NCBI GenBank assembly: GCA_015061805.1 | Contig: SUVV01000003.1 | Coordinates: 110,839 to 174,838 of the forward strand | Source of the DNA: Lentisphaerota bacterium | GTDB lineage: Bacteria > Verrucomicrobiota > Lentisphaeria > Victivallales > Victivallaceae | DNA: 64,000 bases | Direction of reading: 5' to 3' | Part shown: in pieces, positions 8,251 to 18,807 of the stretch | Numbering within the stretch: position 1 is the first letter of the stretch | Layout of the letters: every line of letters begins with the position of its first letter | The notes under the pieces: generated by a model | What the model saw: the letters and a program-made list of their open reading frames with translations, nothing else | What the model was told of the DNA's origin: nothing | The model's database searches: none | Position numbers and translations under genes: made by a program

Positions 8251-9504
8251 TTATTCTGACTTCTGCTCAAGCAGGAAACGGGCATTCTCATCGCCGCCTT
8301 CCGCCGCCTTGCGCAGGAGTTTCAAACCGTTTTCCCGGTCTTTACGGACTCCGCGTCCGTCGAGCAGAGCGATCGCCATTTTACGCATGCCGATAAAGGA
8401 ACCGGCAAGCGCGGAACGCCGATACCAATTGTATGCCGAAACATCATCCTTGGCGACCCCTGAAGCCTGATTATAGCAATCGCCCAGTTTCCACGCGGCA
8501 GTTTCATCGCCTCCGGAAGCCGCAAGACGATAATTTTCAACGGCATTTGTCCAACTCTGCTCAACCCCGGTACCCCGGGCGAAACAATCACCCAGAGCGC
8601 AAAGCGCCGGAGGATAACCGCTTTTACCGGCAAGGCGGAAAAAACGTACCGCTTTCGCCGGATCATAATCGACTCCGACTCCGGCGAGATACATTCTGCC
8701 GAGATTCACCATGGCGCGTTGATTACCGAGTTTCACGGCGCGCCGGGTCAACTTCATGGCTTTGTCGTGATCCGGCGGCAATCCGGTTCCATTGAAGAGG
8801 ATTTCCGCAAGTTGTGCCAATGCTTCGGCATTTCCCCGGTCGGCGGCCTGCTGCAAAAATTTCACCCCGGCGGAAATGTCGATATCTCCGCCGATACCGG
8901 AACGCAAACAGGCAGAATAAAGCAACAGCGCTTCCGGGCTGACATCCGGGCGTTTGACATATCCGGCAAGACGGCGGCGCAACTCCGCGCCATGCCGGGG
9001 GGCATCCTTAAAAAGATAGCGGGCAAGAAGCAATTTGCCGTATTCTGAAACCTCTGCTGCTTTGCGCATCAATTGCAAGGCTTGTTCTTTGTCGGCTTTC
9101 AGAGCCGGGAAATCACCGTATTCACTCTTCTCGGCGGGGACTCCGGAATAGAGCAACTCGGCATAACGCGCCATAGCTTCAGCGAGATTGCCCTGCATCG
9201 CCCGACGGTAATATAACGCCGCCATCGCATTGGATTTGCGGCATCCCCAGCCGCGTTCAAAACAGCGCGCCAGATTGTATTGAGAAGCAGTATGACCGGC
9301 ATCAGCGGCCCGCCGGAACCAGTACACTGCCAGAATCAGATTGACCGGACGTTTGCGTCCGAAAAAGTGTTCAATTGCCAAATCATAGGCGGCGTTTGCA
9401 TCGCCTTTCCGGGCGCGATCTTCCAGCGATTCCGGGGCCTTTGCCAGAATCACCGGACAAAAAAATGCCGTACATGCAATCAGCATTGCAAGTACGGCAC
9501 GCAT
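8251..9504 (-). CDS. Secreted Sel1-repeat protein
   Basis: A 417-residue protein with a signal peptide (residues 1-21, MRAVLAMLIACTAFFCPVILA) followed by about ten Sel1-like (TPR-related) repeats of 36 residues with the recurring A-x-(F/Y)-x-L-G-x-(C/M)-Y and (A)-x-x-(W/Y)-(F/Y)-R-x-A-A-x-x-G pattern. Sel1 arrays are protein-binding solenoids in the periplasm or at the surface. The ATG at 9504 is preceded by AGGAAAG; a much longer open frame to 9723 would overlap lpxD antisense to nothing and lacks a signal peptide. It ends the guaB-skp-lpxD run, 23 bases after lpxD, which hints at an envelope function (inference). Confidence 0.8.
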   Translation of the reverse strand: MRAVLAMLIACTAFFCPVILAKAPESLEDRARKGDANAAYDLAIEHFFGRKRPVNLILAVYWFRRAADAGHTASQYNLARCFERGWGCRKSNAMAALYYRRAMQGNLAEAMARYAELLYSGVPAEKSEYGDFPALKADKEQALQLMRKAAEVSEYGKLLLARYLFKDAPRHGAELRRRLAGYVKRPDVSPEALLLYSACLRSGIGGDIDISAGVKFLQQAADRGNAEALAQLAEILFNGTGLPPDHDKAMKLTRRAVKLGNQRAMVNLGRMYLAGVGVDYDPAKAVRFFRLAGKSGYPPALCALGDCFARGTGVEQSWTNAVENYRLAASGGDETAAWKLGDCYNQASGVAKDDVSAYNWYRRSALAGSFIGMRKMAIALLDGRGVRKDRENGLKLLRKAAEGGDENARFLLEQKSE

Positions 9505-9527
9505 AATATCAACTTTCCTGAAGAAAA

Positions 9528-10583
9528 TCAGTTGGAAGCGAGCGCTTTTTTCAGCGCCGCGATCTCGGCTTCCAATTCTTTGATCCTGGCATCCTGCTTC
9601 ATCACGCGCTTGGGCAGAGTCAGACGCGCCATGAATTCGCGCTGGCTTTCGGCAGGAGTACCGATCGCGATGGTTCCGGCGGGCAAACTTTTCACCACGC
9701 CGCTGGTTCCGGCGACCTGACAACCGTCACCGATGGTAATGTGACCGTTGATACCGGCTTTGGCGGCGATGATCACACCGCGACCGATTTCAGTACTTCC
9801 GGCGATACCGCACTGGGCGATCAGGATGGAACTTTCACTGACGACCACGTTATGAGCGACCATCACCTGATCGTCGATCTTGACATTGCTTTTGATCCAG
9901 GTCTTGCCGAAACGGGCGCGGTCAACGGTGGTATTGGCACCGATTTCAACATCGTCGTCGATCTGAACGATACCGGTCTGGGGAACTTTCACCAATCCGG
10001 CAGGGCCGGGAACAAATCCGAAACCGTCAGCACCGATGACCACTCCGGAGTGGATGATGTTCTTGTTTCCGATAAGACAGCGGAACATCACGGTGACATT
10101 GGGTGAAAGCACCGTGCCGCAGCCGATTTTGACTTCATGTCCGATGTAGCATCCGGCACCGATGACCGTATTATCGCCGATGACCACATCACGTTCGATG
10201 ACCGCATTGGCTCCGATGGAAACATTATTTCCGAGTTTCGCCGAGGGATCGACCACCGCAGAGGGATGGACTCCGGGGATGGGAGCCGGGGCTTCTTCAG
10301 CGTACATCGCGGCGATTTTAGCGAACGCCAGATCGACATTATCGCAGACGATGATCGTCCGGCTGGAACAATCCGCATTGGCAAGATCGGGGCAGACCAG
10401 AATGATACCGGCGGCAGCAGAACTCAACTGTTCCTCATATTTTTTACTGCCGACGAAACTCAAATGTTCAGCAGAAGCATACTTTACAGCGGCGACACCA
10501 GTCACAGTACGAGCGGCATCTCCGCAGATACGTCCCCCGGTAATTTCGGCGATTTGAGCGGCAGAAAGAGTAATCTGTTTCAT
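9528..10583 (-). CDS. lpxD: UDP-3-O-acylglucosamine N-acyltransferase
   Basis: Third step of lipid A synthesis: transfers a 3-hydroxyacyl chain from acyl-ACP to the amine of UDP-3-O-acyl-glucosamine. The 351 residues show the N-terminal uridine-binding domain (LSFVGSKKYE), then a left-handed beta-helix of hexapeptide repeats (VSIGANAVIERDVVIGDN and similar), the GADGFGF loop near 185 and the catalytic His244 in DDQVMVAHNV. The C-terminal helix (ARIKELEAEIAALKKAL) is typical. Its ATG overlaps the skp stop by one base (TAATG). It is firm evidence for a lipid A outer membrane. Confidence 0.96.
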   Translation of the reverse strand: MKQITLSAAQIAEITGGRICGDAARTVTGVAAVKYASAEHLSFVGSKKYEEQLSSAAAGIILVCPDLANADCSSRTIIVCDNVDLAFAKIAAMYAEEAPAPIPGVHPSAVVDPSAKLGNNVSIGANAVIERDVVIGDNTVIGAGCYIGHEVKIGCGTVLSPNVTVMFRCLIGNKNIIHSGVVIGADGFGFVPGPAGLVKVPQTGIVQIDDDVEIGANTTVDRARFGKTWIKSNVKIDDQVMVAHNVVVSESSILIAQCGIAGSTEIGRGVIIAAKAGINGHITIGDGCQVAGTSGVVKSLPAGTIAIGTPAESQREFMARLTLPKRVMKQDARIKELEAEIAALKKALASN

Positions 10584-11176
10584 TATTCAACCCCTTTGGA
10601 CTTTTTAACAACAGCTGTACGGTTCAACTCACGGATAACCTCTGCAGTCATATCGCGATCTGCAGGAGAAACGATCAGCGCCGGCATCTGATTGAGAGTC
10701 TTGCCGGAACTGTCAATAACAAAATTGAATCCCCGGGCACCGGCGCGGCGGCGGACTTCCGCGTTGATATCCGCGATGATCTCCGCACGCTTTTTGGTTT
10801 CGAGATCCCGGATTTCACGGGAGATCCGGGAAGTATACATCTCCATTTCCGCTTCTTTGGCTTTGACCTTGCGGATGGCATCATCGGCAAGACGCTTGGC
10901 TTCAGCAAGTTCGGAGGCGCTGAGCGCCGGATTTCCGGCATTGGTTCCGAGTTTGTGCATTTCAGTACGGAGCTGGACGAGCTGTTCCTGCATCTGCTTG
11001 AGATAGTTGCGGGCAGCACCGGCGCGCTGATTGATGAACTCCTCAACCGCGCGGCTCTTATGATATTCCCGGAAGACTTTTTCCAGATCGACCACTCCGA
11101 TACGGTCTTCCGCCCGGAGCATGCCGACACAGAACAGCAGCAGTATGGCAAAGAAAAATTTCAACCGGCTTTCCAT
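10583..11176 (-). CDS. skp: Skp/OmpH-family periplasmic chaperone
   Basis: A 197-residue exported chaperone that holds unfolded outer-membrane proteins on the way to the BAM complex. Signal peptide at residues 1-22 (FFFAILLLFCVGMLRA), then the family start RIGVVDLEKVFREY, a long coiled coil (about 45-130) and the closing strand IDSSGKTLNQMPALIV. The ATG at 11176 has GAGG 8 bases upstream; a GTG at 11185 would overlap that site. Directly upstream of lpxD, the same order as skp-lpxD in Proteobacteria, and 21 bases after guaB. Confidence 0.9.
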   Translation of the reverse strand: MESRLKFFFAILLLFCVGMLRAEDRIGVVDLEKVFREYHKSRAVEEFINQRAGAARNYLKQMQEQLVQLRTEMHKLGTNAGNPALSASELAEAKRLADDAIRKVKAKEAEMEMYTSRISREIRDLETKKRAEIIADINAEVRRRAGARGFNFVIDSSGKTLNQMPALIVSPADRDMTAEVIRELNRTAVVKKSKGVE

Positions 11177-11197
11177 TTTGCACACCTCGGCAGCAGA

Positions 11198-12691
11198 TCA
11201 GTTGGAACTGCTGTAGTTGGGAGCATCTTTGGTGATGACAACGTCGTGCGGATGGGCTTCGCGCAGACCGGCGGCGGTCACACGAACCATCATCGCCTTG
11301 TCCTGGAATTCATCCAGAGTGCGGGCGCCGCAATAACCGAAACTGTAGCGCAAACCGCCGACAAACTGATGGATAACGCCGCGAACCGGGCCACGGAAGG
11401 GCACCATCGCTTCGATACCCTGCGGCACGAGTTCGGCATCATCATCCACATCGTCCTGACCATAACGTTCACGGCTGCCTTTGTTGCACTTCATCGCTTC
11501 CAGACTGCCCATGCCGCGATAAGCGACATAACTGCGGCCCTGGTGAAGCACCACATCGCCGTTGCTTTCACTGGTTCCGGCGAGAGCGGAACCCATCATC
11601 ACGCAGGAAGCACCGACCGCGATTGCTTTAGCAACGTCGCCGGACTGTTTGATACCGCCGTCAGCAATGACCGGGATATCGGCGGGAATAGCACTCTTGA
11701 CCGCGTAAACAGCGGAAACTTGCGGAACACCGACACCGGCGACCACACGGGTGGTACAGATCGAACCGGGTCCGATACCGACTTTGATCGCATCAGCACC
11801 GGCATCAGCAAGCGCTTTGGCGGCTTCGGCGGTGGCAATATTTCCGGCGACGATATCGACTCCGGTGTAACGGTCCTTGAGCAGTTTGACCGTATCGATA
11901 ACACCTTTGGAGTGTCCGTGGGCAGTATCGATAACCAACGCATCGACACCGGCTTTGACCAACGCTTCGGCGCGGCCTTCATCATAGGGTCCGATAGCGG
12001 CGGCGACCCGGAGCTGGTGACGGCTGTCCCGGTTGTAATCCGGTTCATCGCGGGTGATCAGGGTACGGACGTCGAGGAAACTGAAAAGACCGGTAAGTTT
12101 GCCTTCTTTATCGACCATCGGCAGTTTGCCGATCTTGTTTTCGCGCATGATCTTGTAGGCATCAGCGATGGCGGTGCCGTCGGGAGTGGAAAGCGGATTG
12201 GCGGTCATGACATCGCGGATACGGAGATTGTAGTCCGTGAGGAACTTGATATCGCGGCTGGTGATGATACCGATCAGTTTACCGTTGTCATCGACGATGG
12301 GGAATCCGGAGAAGGAATATTTGTGTTTTTTCTTTTCGGAAAGCATTTCGCCGATGGTCTGGTCGGGATGGAAAGTGATCGGGGTGCGGATAACACCATT
12401 GAGATAGTATTTGACCTTGCGGACCTCTTCAGCCTGACGTTCCGGGGAGAGGTTTTTATGGATCACGCCGATACCGCCGAGGCGGGCCATGGCGATCGCC
12501 ATTTCGCTTTCAGTAACGGTATCCATAGCGGCACTGACGAAGGGAATATTCAGTTTGATATTCCGGGAGAAGTTACTGGAGATATCAGTATCGTGCGGCA
12601 GAAAATCCGCATACTGAACCACCAGGGAAATGTCGTCAAAGGTCAATCCCTCAAACGGGAACGCCGCCATAAATTTGTCGATGTAACGCAT
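11198..12691 (-). CDS. guaB: Inosine-5'-monophosphate dehydrogenase
   Basis: Oxidises IMP to XMP with NAD+, the committed step of GMP synthesis. The 497 residues match the family length. The barrel is split by two CBS domains (about residues 101-217), and the catalytic loop [11 protein letters not shown] carries Cys312; the flap region [20 protein letters not shown] follows. The start at 12691 is preceded by GGAAGGTG. Two CBS motifs suggest allosteric control by purine nucleotides, as known for the family. Upstream is a promoter at 12744-12772; skp follows after 21 bases, so envelope genes share its transcript. Confidence 0.96.
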   Translation of the reverse strand: MRYIDKFMAAFPFEGLTFDDISLVVQYADFLPHDTDISSNFSRNIKLNIPFVSAAMDTVTESEMAIAMARLGGIGVIHKNLSPERQAEEVRKVKYYLNGVIRTPITFHPDQTIGEMLSEKKKHKYSFSGFPIVDDNGKLIGIITSRDIKFLTDYNLRIRDVMTANPLSTPDGTAIADAYKIMRENKIGKLPMVDKEGKLTGLFSFLDVRTLITRDEPDYNRDSRHQLRVAAAIGPYDEGRAEALVKAGVDALVIDTAHGHSKGVIDTVKLLKDRYTGVDIVAGNIATAEAAKALADAGADAIKVGIGPGSICTTRVVAGVGVPQVSAVYAVKSAIPADIPVIADGGIKQSGDVAKAIAVGASCVMMGSALAGTSESNGDVVLHQGRSYVAYRGMGSLEAMKCNKGSRERYGQDDVDDDAELVPQGIEAMVPFRGPVRGVIHQFVGGLRYSFGYCGARTLDEFQDKAMMVRVTAAGLREAHPHDVVITKDAPNYSSSN

Positions 12692-12743
12692 AGATACAAT
12701 CACCTTCCGTTTTGTTGTTTTGATTATTATACTCCTTATACAT

Positions 12744-12772
12744 AAAATACACCTGAAAATCACTTTTTTCAA
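12744..12772 (-). promoter_or_regulatory. Promoter of the guaB-skp-lpxD-sel1 unit
   Basis: Minus strand: TTGAAA (12767-12772), 17-base spacer, TATTTT (12744-12749). A second possible -10, TATAAT at 12726-12731, has no matching -35. Confidence 0.55.
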
Positions 12773-12891
12773 CCGGAAGAGCGTAATTTTCAACGGTTTT
12801 TAGCATATTTTTTGCAATTGAGCAAAAAAGCGGTACGGAAGGAGATGTGGTACAAACAGTGCAAACCTGCTGACTTGACACACAGATACAA

Positions 12892-12939
12892 AATCTCCCC
12901 TCCGCGGGCAAATGGAACCGTACTGCGTGAAGGGGAGAT
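12892..12939 (-). terminator. Probable terminator of the ACT-UPF0210-Ntn hydrolase unit
   Basis: Inverted repeat ATCTCCCCT / AGGGGAGAT with a 29-base loop, followed on the minus strand by TTTTG. It lies just after the Ntn hydrolase stop. The long loop makes it only moderately convincing. Between it and guaB I see nothing but the guaB promoter. Confidence 0.4.
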
Positions 12940-12952
12940 GATTTTGGCAAAA

Positions 12953-14383
12953 TCACTTCTGCTTAAGAGTGCTCTGCATATCCTGCCAGTTGGCATTGAA
13001 AGCATCATTGAGGATCTTGGCGGCATCCTGCGGAGTGGAATGGTTCCTGGAAGTCCGCAAAATTTTACGCACCTGTCCCAGCGCTTCAGCGTGACGCTTA
13101 TACATCCGCTCTTCCAGAGCATTCAACTCTTTTTCCGGCAGCAGCGGCAGATTCTTATTGTGCAAATCGATCGACTTCCGGCTGAATGAACCGTCCAGTA
13201 TCTCTTCCGGAATATCCCGGATCGTCATCGGCACCGGAATATAACACGAACTGCGGGGAGGTCCGAAAACGCTGTACATGGTACTCAAAGTTTCCGGAAA
13301 TTCCATATCGATCGCAAACGTCACCCCGGTAAGGGTTCTTGATCCACACGGCGTATAACCTGCCCCCTTGTCCGGGTACCGATTGATCCGGGAGGAAGCC
13401 GCAAGATCAGCCGGAGTCAGGATACCGTTATTCCGCCATTGCTGATTGAGCAAAAAGTCACGCACCGCAAATTCGCGCCGGAAATGACTGTTCAGGCTGC
13501 TGAAATTGCGCGTACTGTACTTCTGCATTTCCGGATAATGGTGTGCATTTGCCCGGATGTCAAAACCGCTGTTGACCGGCTTTGCCACCACTTTGCGGGC
13601 ATTATTTTCAACGATGTAAACATTTTTGCTGTCGCCGATAAACCAGATCGAACCGCTTCCGGCATGAGAATAAGCATTGTCGGCGACGATTTTTTTCAGA
13701 AGTTCAACTGCGGCCTCGGCGGTTCCGCTTTCTTCAAGCAATATCCGGCAAATCAGCGGAGTTCCCATACCGTACTGGCTGTTATCGGACTCGGCTGCCG
13801 GGTCGCCACTGTTCATCAGCACGACCACGCCACGGTCATTTATACCCTGTGTCGGATTGAAACCGGACTGAGCACCATTTCCGATCCAGGCATGTTTCCC
13901 GGGAACAGCCCGACGCAGCAACGCCACTTCGTGCAAACTGGAATCCCGGTTTTTATGGACAAAAACCGTTTTTCCGTCAGTCAGATCGGACATGGCGACC
14001 CAACTGGTACATTCGTGATACTCTTCGCGTTTGGAATCAGCGGAAACCTTGGCAGCAGCCGGAGCTGCCGCCGGTTCAGACTTGACCGAACTGAAACGCA
14101 TAATGGCAAGAAAGGTACCTTTTTTCCAATTGAACGCCCGGTCGATCGTGTAACTTTCCTCAACGATATGGGGCGCAAAACGAAGCATGACACCTTTGAA
14201 ATGGCGGAAACGTTCTGCTTTCAACTCCGGAGTAAGCGGCCACCGCTTATCACCGTTGCCGACCACCCGGTCCCGGTAAAATGTCCAATATTTACGGACA
14301 TAATTCTCCACATCGATATCCCGGGCGGCAGCACCGATCCCAAGAATCGCCACCATAAAAATCAAAAAGTTTCTATACCGCAT
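12953..14383 (-). CDS. Secreted Ntn-hydrolase (C45/C69-like) with N-terminal extension
   Basis: A 476-residue exported protein with signal peptide 1-20. The block CTSWVAMSDLTDGKTVFVHK then NRDSS (Cys125) looks like the nucleophile region of N-terminal-nucleophile hydrolases such as acyl-CoA:6-APA acyltransferase (C45) and C69 peptidases, where Cys becomes the N-terminal residue. Here about 105 residues lie between the signal peptide and Cys125, so activation would need a second cleavage after Glu124. It is clearly paralogous to the gene at 33912 (shared CTSW, HKNRDS, MNSG, GPPR..YIP blocks), which lacks this pro-region. Start chosen at 14383 because GAGG is 8 bases upstream. Follows UPF0210 by 17 bases. 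Substrate unknown. Confidence 0.65.
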   Translation of the reverse strand: MRYRNFLIFMVAILGIGAAARDIDVENYVRKYWTFYRDRVVGNGDKRWPLTPELKAERFRHFKGVMLRFAPHIVEESYTIDRAFNWKKGTFLAIMRFSSVKSEPAAAPAAAKVSADSKREEYHECTSWVAMSDLTDGKTVFVHKNRDSSLHEVALLRRAVPGKHAWIGNGAQSGFNPTQGINDRGVVVLMNSGDPAAESDNSQYGMGTPLICRILLEESGTAEAAVELLKKIVADNAYSHAGSGSIWFIGDSKNVYIVENNARKVVAKPVNSGFDIRANAHHYPEMQKYSTRNFSSLNSHFRREFAVRDFLLNQQWRNNGILTPADLAASSRINRYPDKGAGYTPCGSRTLTGVTFAIDMEFPETLSTMYSVFGPPRSSCYIPVPMTIRDIPEEILDGSFSRKSIDLHNKNLPLLPEKELNALEERMYKRHAEALGQVRKILRTSRNHSTPQDAAKILNDAFNANWQDMQSTLKQK

Positions 14384-14400
14384 AAACATCACCTCTGTTA

Positions 14401-15753
14401 TCAGTTTTTCAAACTCTGAAGCGGAGCGGGGATCCGTCCGCCGCGAGCGATGAATTCAGCCGGAGAATATTTGCTGACCGGAATGACCGGCGCTTCTCCG
14501 AGCAATCCTCCGAAAGAGACCATATCACCGACTTTTCCCGCCGGGATCAGGCGAACCGCCGTGGTCTTGGTGTTGACAACACCGATAGATATCTCATCGG
14601 CGATGATACCGGAAATAACCTCCGCCGGAGTGTCGCCGGGGATAGCGATCATGTCCAGACCGACTGAACAGACGGCGGTCATCGCTTCGAGTTTTTCCAG
14701 AGTCAAAGCACCGCACCGGGCGGCTTCGATCATGCCGGCATCTTCGGAAACCGGGATAAATGCTCCGGAAAGTCCACCGACATGGCTGGAAGCCATAACG
14801 CCGCCTTTTTTCACCGCATCATTGAGCATGGCAAGTGCCGCAGTAGTTCCGTGGCAGCCGCACTTTTCCAATCCCATGGATTCGAGGATGTAGGCAACCG
14901 AATCCCCGACCGCCGGAGTCGGCGCCAGAGAAAGGTCGACGATACCGAAGGGGACACCAAGACGTTCCGAAGCCTCACGCGCCACCAGCTGACCGACACG
15001 GGTGATCTTGAAAGCGGTACGTTTAATGGTTTCAGCAACCTCCGTCAAATTGCAATTTCCCTGACGGCGAATGGCAGAAGCGACTACTCCGGGACCGGAA
15101 ACTCCGACATTTATCACGCGTTCCGGTTCGCCGATGCCGTGAAATGCTCCCGCCATAAACGGGTTATCTTCCGGCACATTGGCAAAAACAACCAGTTTGG
15201 CACAGCCGATAGCACTGCGGTCGGCAGTAAGATCAGCGGTCCGGCGGATGATCCGTCCCATTTCAGCAACCGCATCCATATTGATACCGGCCTTGGTGGA
15301 AGCGACATTGACCGAAGAACAGACCCGTTGGGTCTCCGCCAATGCCTGCGGAATGGCAGAGATCACAGCGCGGCTGCCGTTACTGCAGCCTTTCTGAACC
15401 AGTGCGCTGAATCCGCCGATGAAGTTGATCCCCAGTTCACCTGCGGCACGATCCAGGACTTTGGCAATTTTCACGGCACCATCCGGATCAAGACCGCCTG
15501 CCATCAGAGCGATGGGAGTGACCGATACGCGCTTGTTGATAATGGGAATACCATATTTTTTTTCAATATCTTCGCCGATTTTGACCAAATCGGCGGCGCT
15601 GGACATGATCCGGTCGTAGATCCTGGTGCAGAGGGTATTGCAATCATCACTCCGGCAATCGTAAAGCGAAATACCCATTGTGATGGTACGGATATCGAGG
15701 CACTCCTCCCGGATCATGCTGATAGTTTCAATAATATCTCTGGTATCAAACAT
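14401..15753 (-). CDS. UPF0210 (DUF711/PFL-like) protein
   Basis: A 450-residue protein of the conserved UPF0210 family (DUF711), recognised from the N-terminus [26 protein letters not shown], and the glycyl-radical-fold-like core with [19 protein letters not shown] and [13 protein letters not shown]. The family's fold is related to glycyl radical enzymes but its function is not established. It nearly always follows an ACT-domain gene, as here (5-base gap), so the two probably form a ligand-responsive pair. I start at the ATG at 15753, with AGGA upstream; the TTG at 15762 overlaps the ACT gene. Confidence 0.9.
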   Translation of the reverse strand: MFDTRDIIETISMIREECLDIRTITMGISLYDCRSDDCNTLCTRIYDRIMSSAADLVKIGEDIEKKYGIPIINKRVSVTPIALMAGGLDPDGAVKIAKVLDRAAGELGINFIGGFSALVQKGCSNGSRAVISAIPQALAETQRVCSSVNVASTKAGINMDAVAEMGRIIRRTADLTADRSAIGCAKLVVFANVPEDNPFMAGAFHGIGEPERVINVGVSGPGVVASAIRRQGNCNLTEVAETIKRTAFKITRVGQLVAREASERLGVPFGIVDLSLAPTPAVGDSVAYILESMGLEKCGCHGTTAALAMLNDAVKKGGVMASSHVGGLSGAFIPVSEDAGMIEAARCGALTLEKLEAMTAVCSVGLDMIAIPGDTPAEVISGIIADEISIGVVNTKTTAVRLIPAGKVGDMVSFGGLLGEAPVIPVSKYSPAEFIARGGRIPAPLQSLKN

Positions 15754-15758
15754 GGGAC

Positions 15759-16028
15759 TCAAATCCTGTGCATGGAGTTGAAAATATCTTCGTGCATAAC
15801 GTTGATATCCAAACCGGCGGCTTTGCCGTATTCTGCCATGCGGTCAACGAAAGCGTTGAAGGAGATGGAAAGATTATCGATATCGACAATCATGATCATC
15901 GTAAAATATTCAGCAAGTACAGTTTGCGAAATATCCAGAATATTGGCGCCGAATTCGGCACATCCGGAACTTACTTTGGCAATGATACCGACGGAATCTT
16001 TGCCGATAACAGAAACAACTGCTTTCAT
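15759..16028 (-). CDS. ACT-domain regulator (UPF0237)
   Basis: An 89-residue stand-alone ACT domain, a small-molecule (usually amino-acid) binding fold. The pattern [19 protein letters not shown] at the start and the MIMIVDIDN strand are typical of UPF0237, which pairs with UPF0210. The ATG at 16028 has AAGGA 8 bases upstream, while the ATG at 16037 overlaps that site. First gene of the ACT-UPF0210-Ntn unit. An extended -10 element (TGCTATATT on the minus strand, 16063-16068) lies upstream with a poor -35. Confidence 0.88.
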   Translation of the reverse strand: MKAVVSVIGKDSVGIIAKVSSGCAEFGANILDISQTVLAEYFTMIMIVDIDNLSISFNAFVDRMAEYGKAAGLDINVMHEDIFNSMHRI

Positions 16029-16152
16029 GAGACACATCCTTTCAAAATTGAAACATAGTTATAATATAGCACTGTTTCCGGCAAATTACATCATAAATCT
16101 TTGCTGTAACAGAAATTTTTTGCAGATATCCGGGGGGCGTGGGATAATGACG

Positions 16153-16232
16153 AAAAAAGTGCGGGCAGCGTGAACAGGGCGTTCACGAGCTTCCCGCACT
16201 TTTCAAGTCGGCGCTCCCGAGGGCGCGCCGAC
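16153..16232 (-). terminator. Terminator pair after pgk
   Basis: Minus strand after the pgk stop: a first hairpin GTCGGCGC/GCGCCGAC (arms at 16225-16232 and 16207-16214), then a compound hairpin with outer arms AAAAGTGCGGG/CCCGCACTTTTTT and an inner CGTGAAC/GTTCACG stem (16153-16204) ending in six T. A strong intrinsic terminator. Confidence 0.85.
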
Positions 16233-16256
16233 CTCATTCTGGAAAAACCGACTATG

Positions 16257-17507
16257 TCAGTTCAAAGCGGCAACGCCGGGGAGTTCCTTACCTTCGAGGA
16301 ATTCCAGAGAAGCACCGCCGCCGGTGGAGATGTGGCTCATCTTGTCAGCCAGACCGGATTTCTTGACGGCGGCAACGCTGTCACCACCGCCGATGATGGA
16401 GATACCGCCATTGGCTTTGACTTCAGCGACAGCATCGCAGACGCCGAAGGTACCTTTGGAGAATTTCTCCATTTCAAAGCAGCCCATCGGTCCGTTCCAG
16501 ACGACAGTCTTGGCGGCTTTGATGGCATCGCTGTAAAGTTTGACCGTTTCCGGACCGATATCGAGGCCCATCCAGTTGTCATCGACGTCGAGTCCGACGA
16601 CTTTGGTGTTGGCTTCGGGATCGAATTTATCGGCTTCGATGCTGTCGACGGGGAGCAGAAGTTTGACACCGCGTTTGGCAGCTTCGGCGATCATTTCGCG
16701 GGCATAGTCCATCTGGTCGGCTTCGCAGAGGGAGTTACCGATCTTGTGGCCCTGGGCAGCGAGGAAGGTGTAAGCCATACCGCCGCCGATGATCAGGGTA
16801 TCGACCTTGGTGAGCAGATTGCGGACAACCGCGAGTTTGTCGGAAACTTTGGCACCGCCGAGAATGGCGACGAAGGGACGAACCGGGTTTTCAACGGCAC
16901 TGCCGAGATAGGCGATCTCTTTTTCCATGAGGAAACCGGCGACGCAGGGGCCATTCATATATTTGGTGATGACGGCGGTGGAAGCGTGGGCGCGGTGGGC
17001 GGTACCGAAAGCATCGTTGCAGTAGACATCGCCGTAGGAAGCAAGTTTCTTTGCGAGTTCTTTCTGCTGTTCTTTGAGAGCGGCTTTGGCGGCTTTGAAT
17101 TCTTCATCGCTCTGACCGTCTTTCTGTTTCAGCTTGGCCTGTTCTTCTTTGTGGTAGCGGGTATTTTCCAGCATAAGAATTTCACCGGGCTTGAGAGCGG
17201 CGGCGGCTTCGTCAGCGGCACCGCAATCTTCGGCGAATTTGACCTCTTTGCCGATCATTTTGCTCAGGTAATCAGCAACGATCTTCATGGTGGTATCGCC
17301 GGTGATGCCTTTTTCATCGGGACGGCCCATGTGGCTCATCAGGATCAGGCTGCCGCCGTTATCGAGAACGTAGTTGATGGAAGCGAGCGCGCCTTTGATA
17401 CGGGTATCATCTTTGATGACGCCTTCTTTGACCGGCACGTTGAAATCTACACGCATTACGACCTTCTTACCCTTGAGGTCGATATCTTTCAGAGTTTTTT
17501 TGTCCAT
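16257..17507 (-). CDS. pgk: Phosphoglycerate kinase
   Basis: Transfers phosphate from 1,3-bisphosphoglycerate to ADP in glycolysis. Clear family blocks: [68 protein letters not shown] and GGGDSVAAV. The 416 residues include an unusual charged insertion of about 25-30 residues (roughly 137-165, Lys/Glu/Ala/Gln rich) between [10 protein letters not shown] and [10 protein letters not shown], where most bacterial enzymes are contiguous; it is probably a surface helix. The ATG at 17507 has AGGA 10 bases upstream. It lies 96 bases after gap with a terminator-like hairpin between them and has no promoter of its own that I can see. Confidence 0.96.
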   Translation of the reverse strand: MDKKTLKDIDLKGKKVVMRVDFNVPVKEGVIKDDTRIKGALASINYVLDNGGSLILMSHMGRPDEKGITGDTTMKIVADYLSKMIGKEVKFAEDCGAADEAAAALKPGEILMLENTRYHKEEQAKLKQKDGQSDEEFKAAKAALKEQQKELAKKLASYGDVYCNDAFGTAHRAHASTAVITKYMNGPCVAGFLMEKEIAYLGSAVENPVRPFVAILGGAKVSDKLAVVRNLLTKVDTLIIGGGMAYTFLAAQGHKIGNSLCEADQMDYAREMIAEAAKRGVKLLLPVDSIEADKFDPEANTKVVGLDVDDNWMGLDIGPETVKLYSDAIKAAKTVVWNGPMGCFEMEKFSKGTFGVCDAVAEVKANGGISIIGGGDSVAAVKKSGLADKMSHISTGGGASLEFLEGKELPGVAALN

Positions 17508-17544
17508 TTTAGGTTGTTCCTGAAGTTGAATATGGTTTTTCAAA

Positions 17545-17577
17545 CAAAAAAGGGCGGGCGTTCACAGCCCGCCCTTT
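17545..17577 (-). terminator. Intrinsic terminator/attenuator between gap and pgk
   Basis: Minus strand: AAAGGGCGGGC, 7-base loop, GCCCGCCCTTT, then TTT: an 11-bp GC-rich stem with a T tract, located after the gap stop and 38 bases before the pgk start codon. It would lower or end transcription into pgk. Confidence 0.8.
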
Positions 17578-17603
17578 CGGGATAGTCTATTCAGACGATC
17601 AAG

Positions 17604-18614
<1,011 letters not shown>

Positions 18615-18689
18615 CTAAAAATAGTTGTTTTGTTAATTGCGATCTTCCGGTAAACCTTTTCCGGAAAAATCATTTACGTCATATGGATA

Positions 18690-18718
18690 AATATACATCC
18701 ATAACGCCGTTATGTCAA
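18690..18718 (-). promoter_or_regulatory. Promoter of gap-pgk
   Basis: Minus strand: TTGACA (18713-18718), 17-base spacer, TATATT (18690-18695). The transcript would have a leader of about 80 bases. Confidence 0.8.
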
Positions 18719-18807
18719 GTCAAAACCTGAATTTTAACAGTAAAATTTTACAATTACCCGGCAAAAACGCACACCAGGCCAACAGTTGCGGATATGCCGG
18801 ATGATCT

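Noticed and set aside
10955..12745. 596-codon plus-strand frame opposite guaB
   Set aside because: Product is rich in His, Thr, Gly and Asp as expected for the complement of GC-biased codons; guaB is unambiguous.
12790..13122. 110-codon minus-strand frame between guaB and the Ntn hydrolase
   Set aside because: Overlaps the Ntn hydrolase in another frame and the terminator hairpin; no start signal.
16170..17585. Long open frame (471 codons) on the plus strand opposite pgk
   Set aside because: Antisense shadow of a highly biased gene; Gly/Phe/Asp-rich translation, no ribosome site, and pgk is certain.
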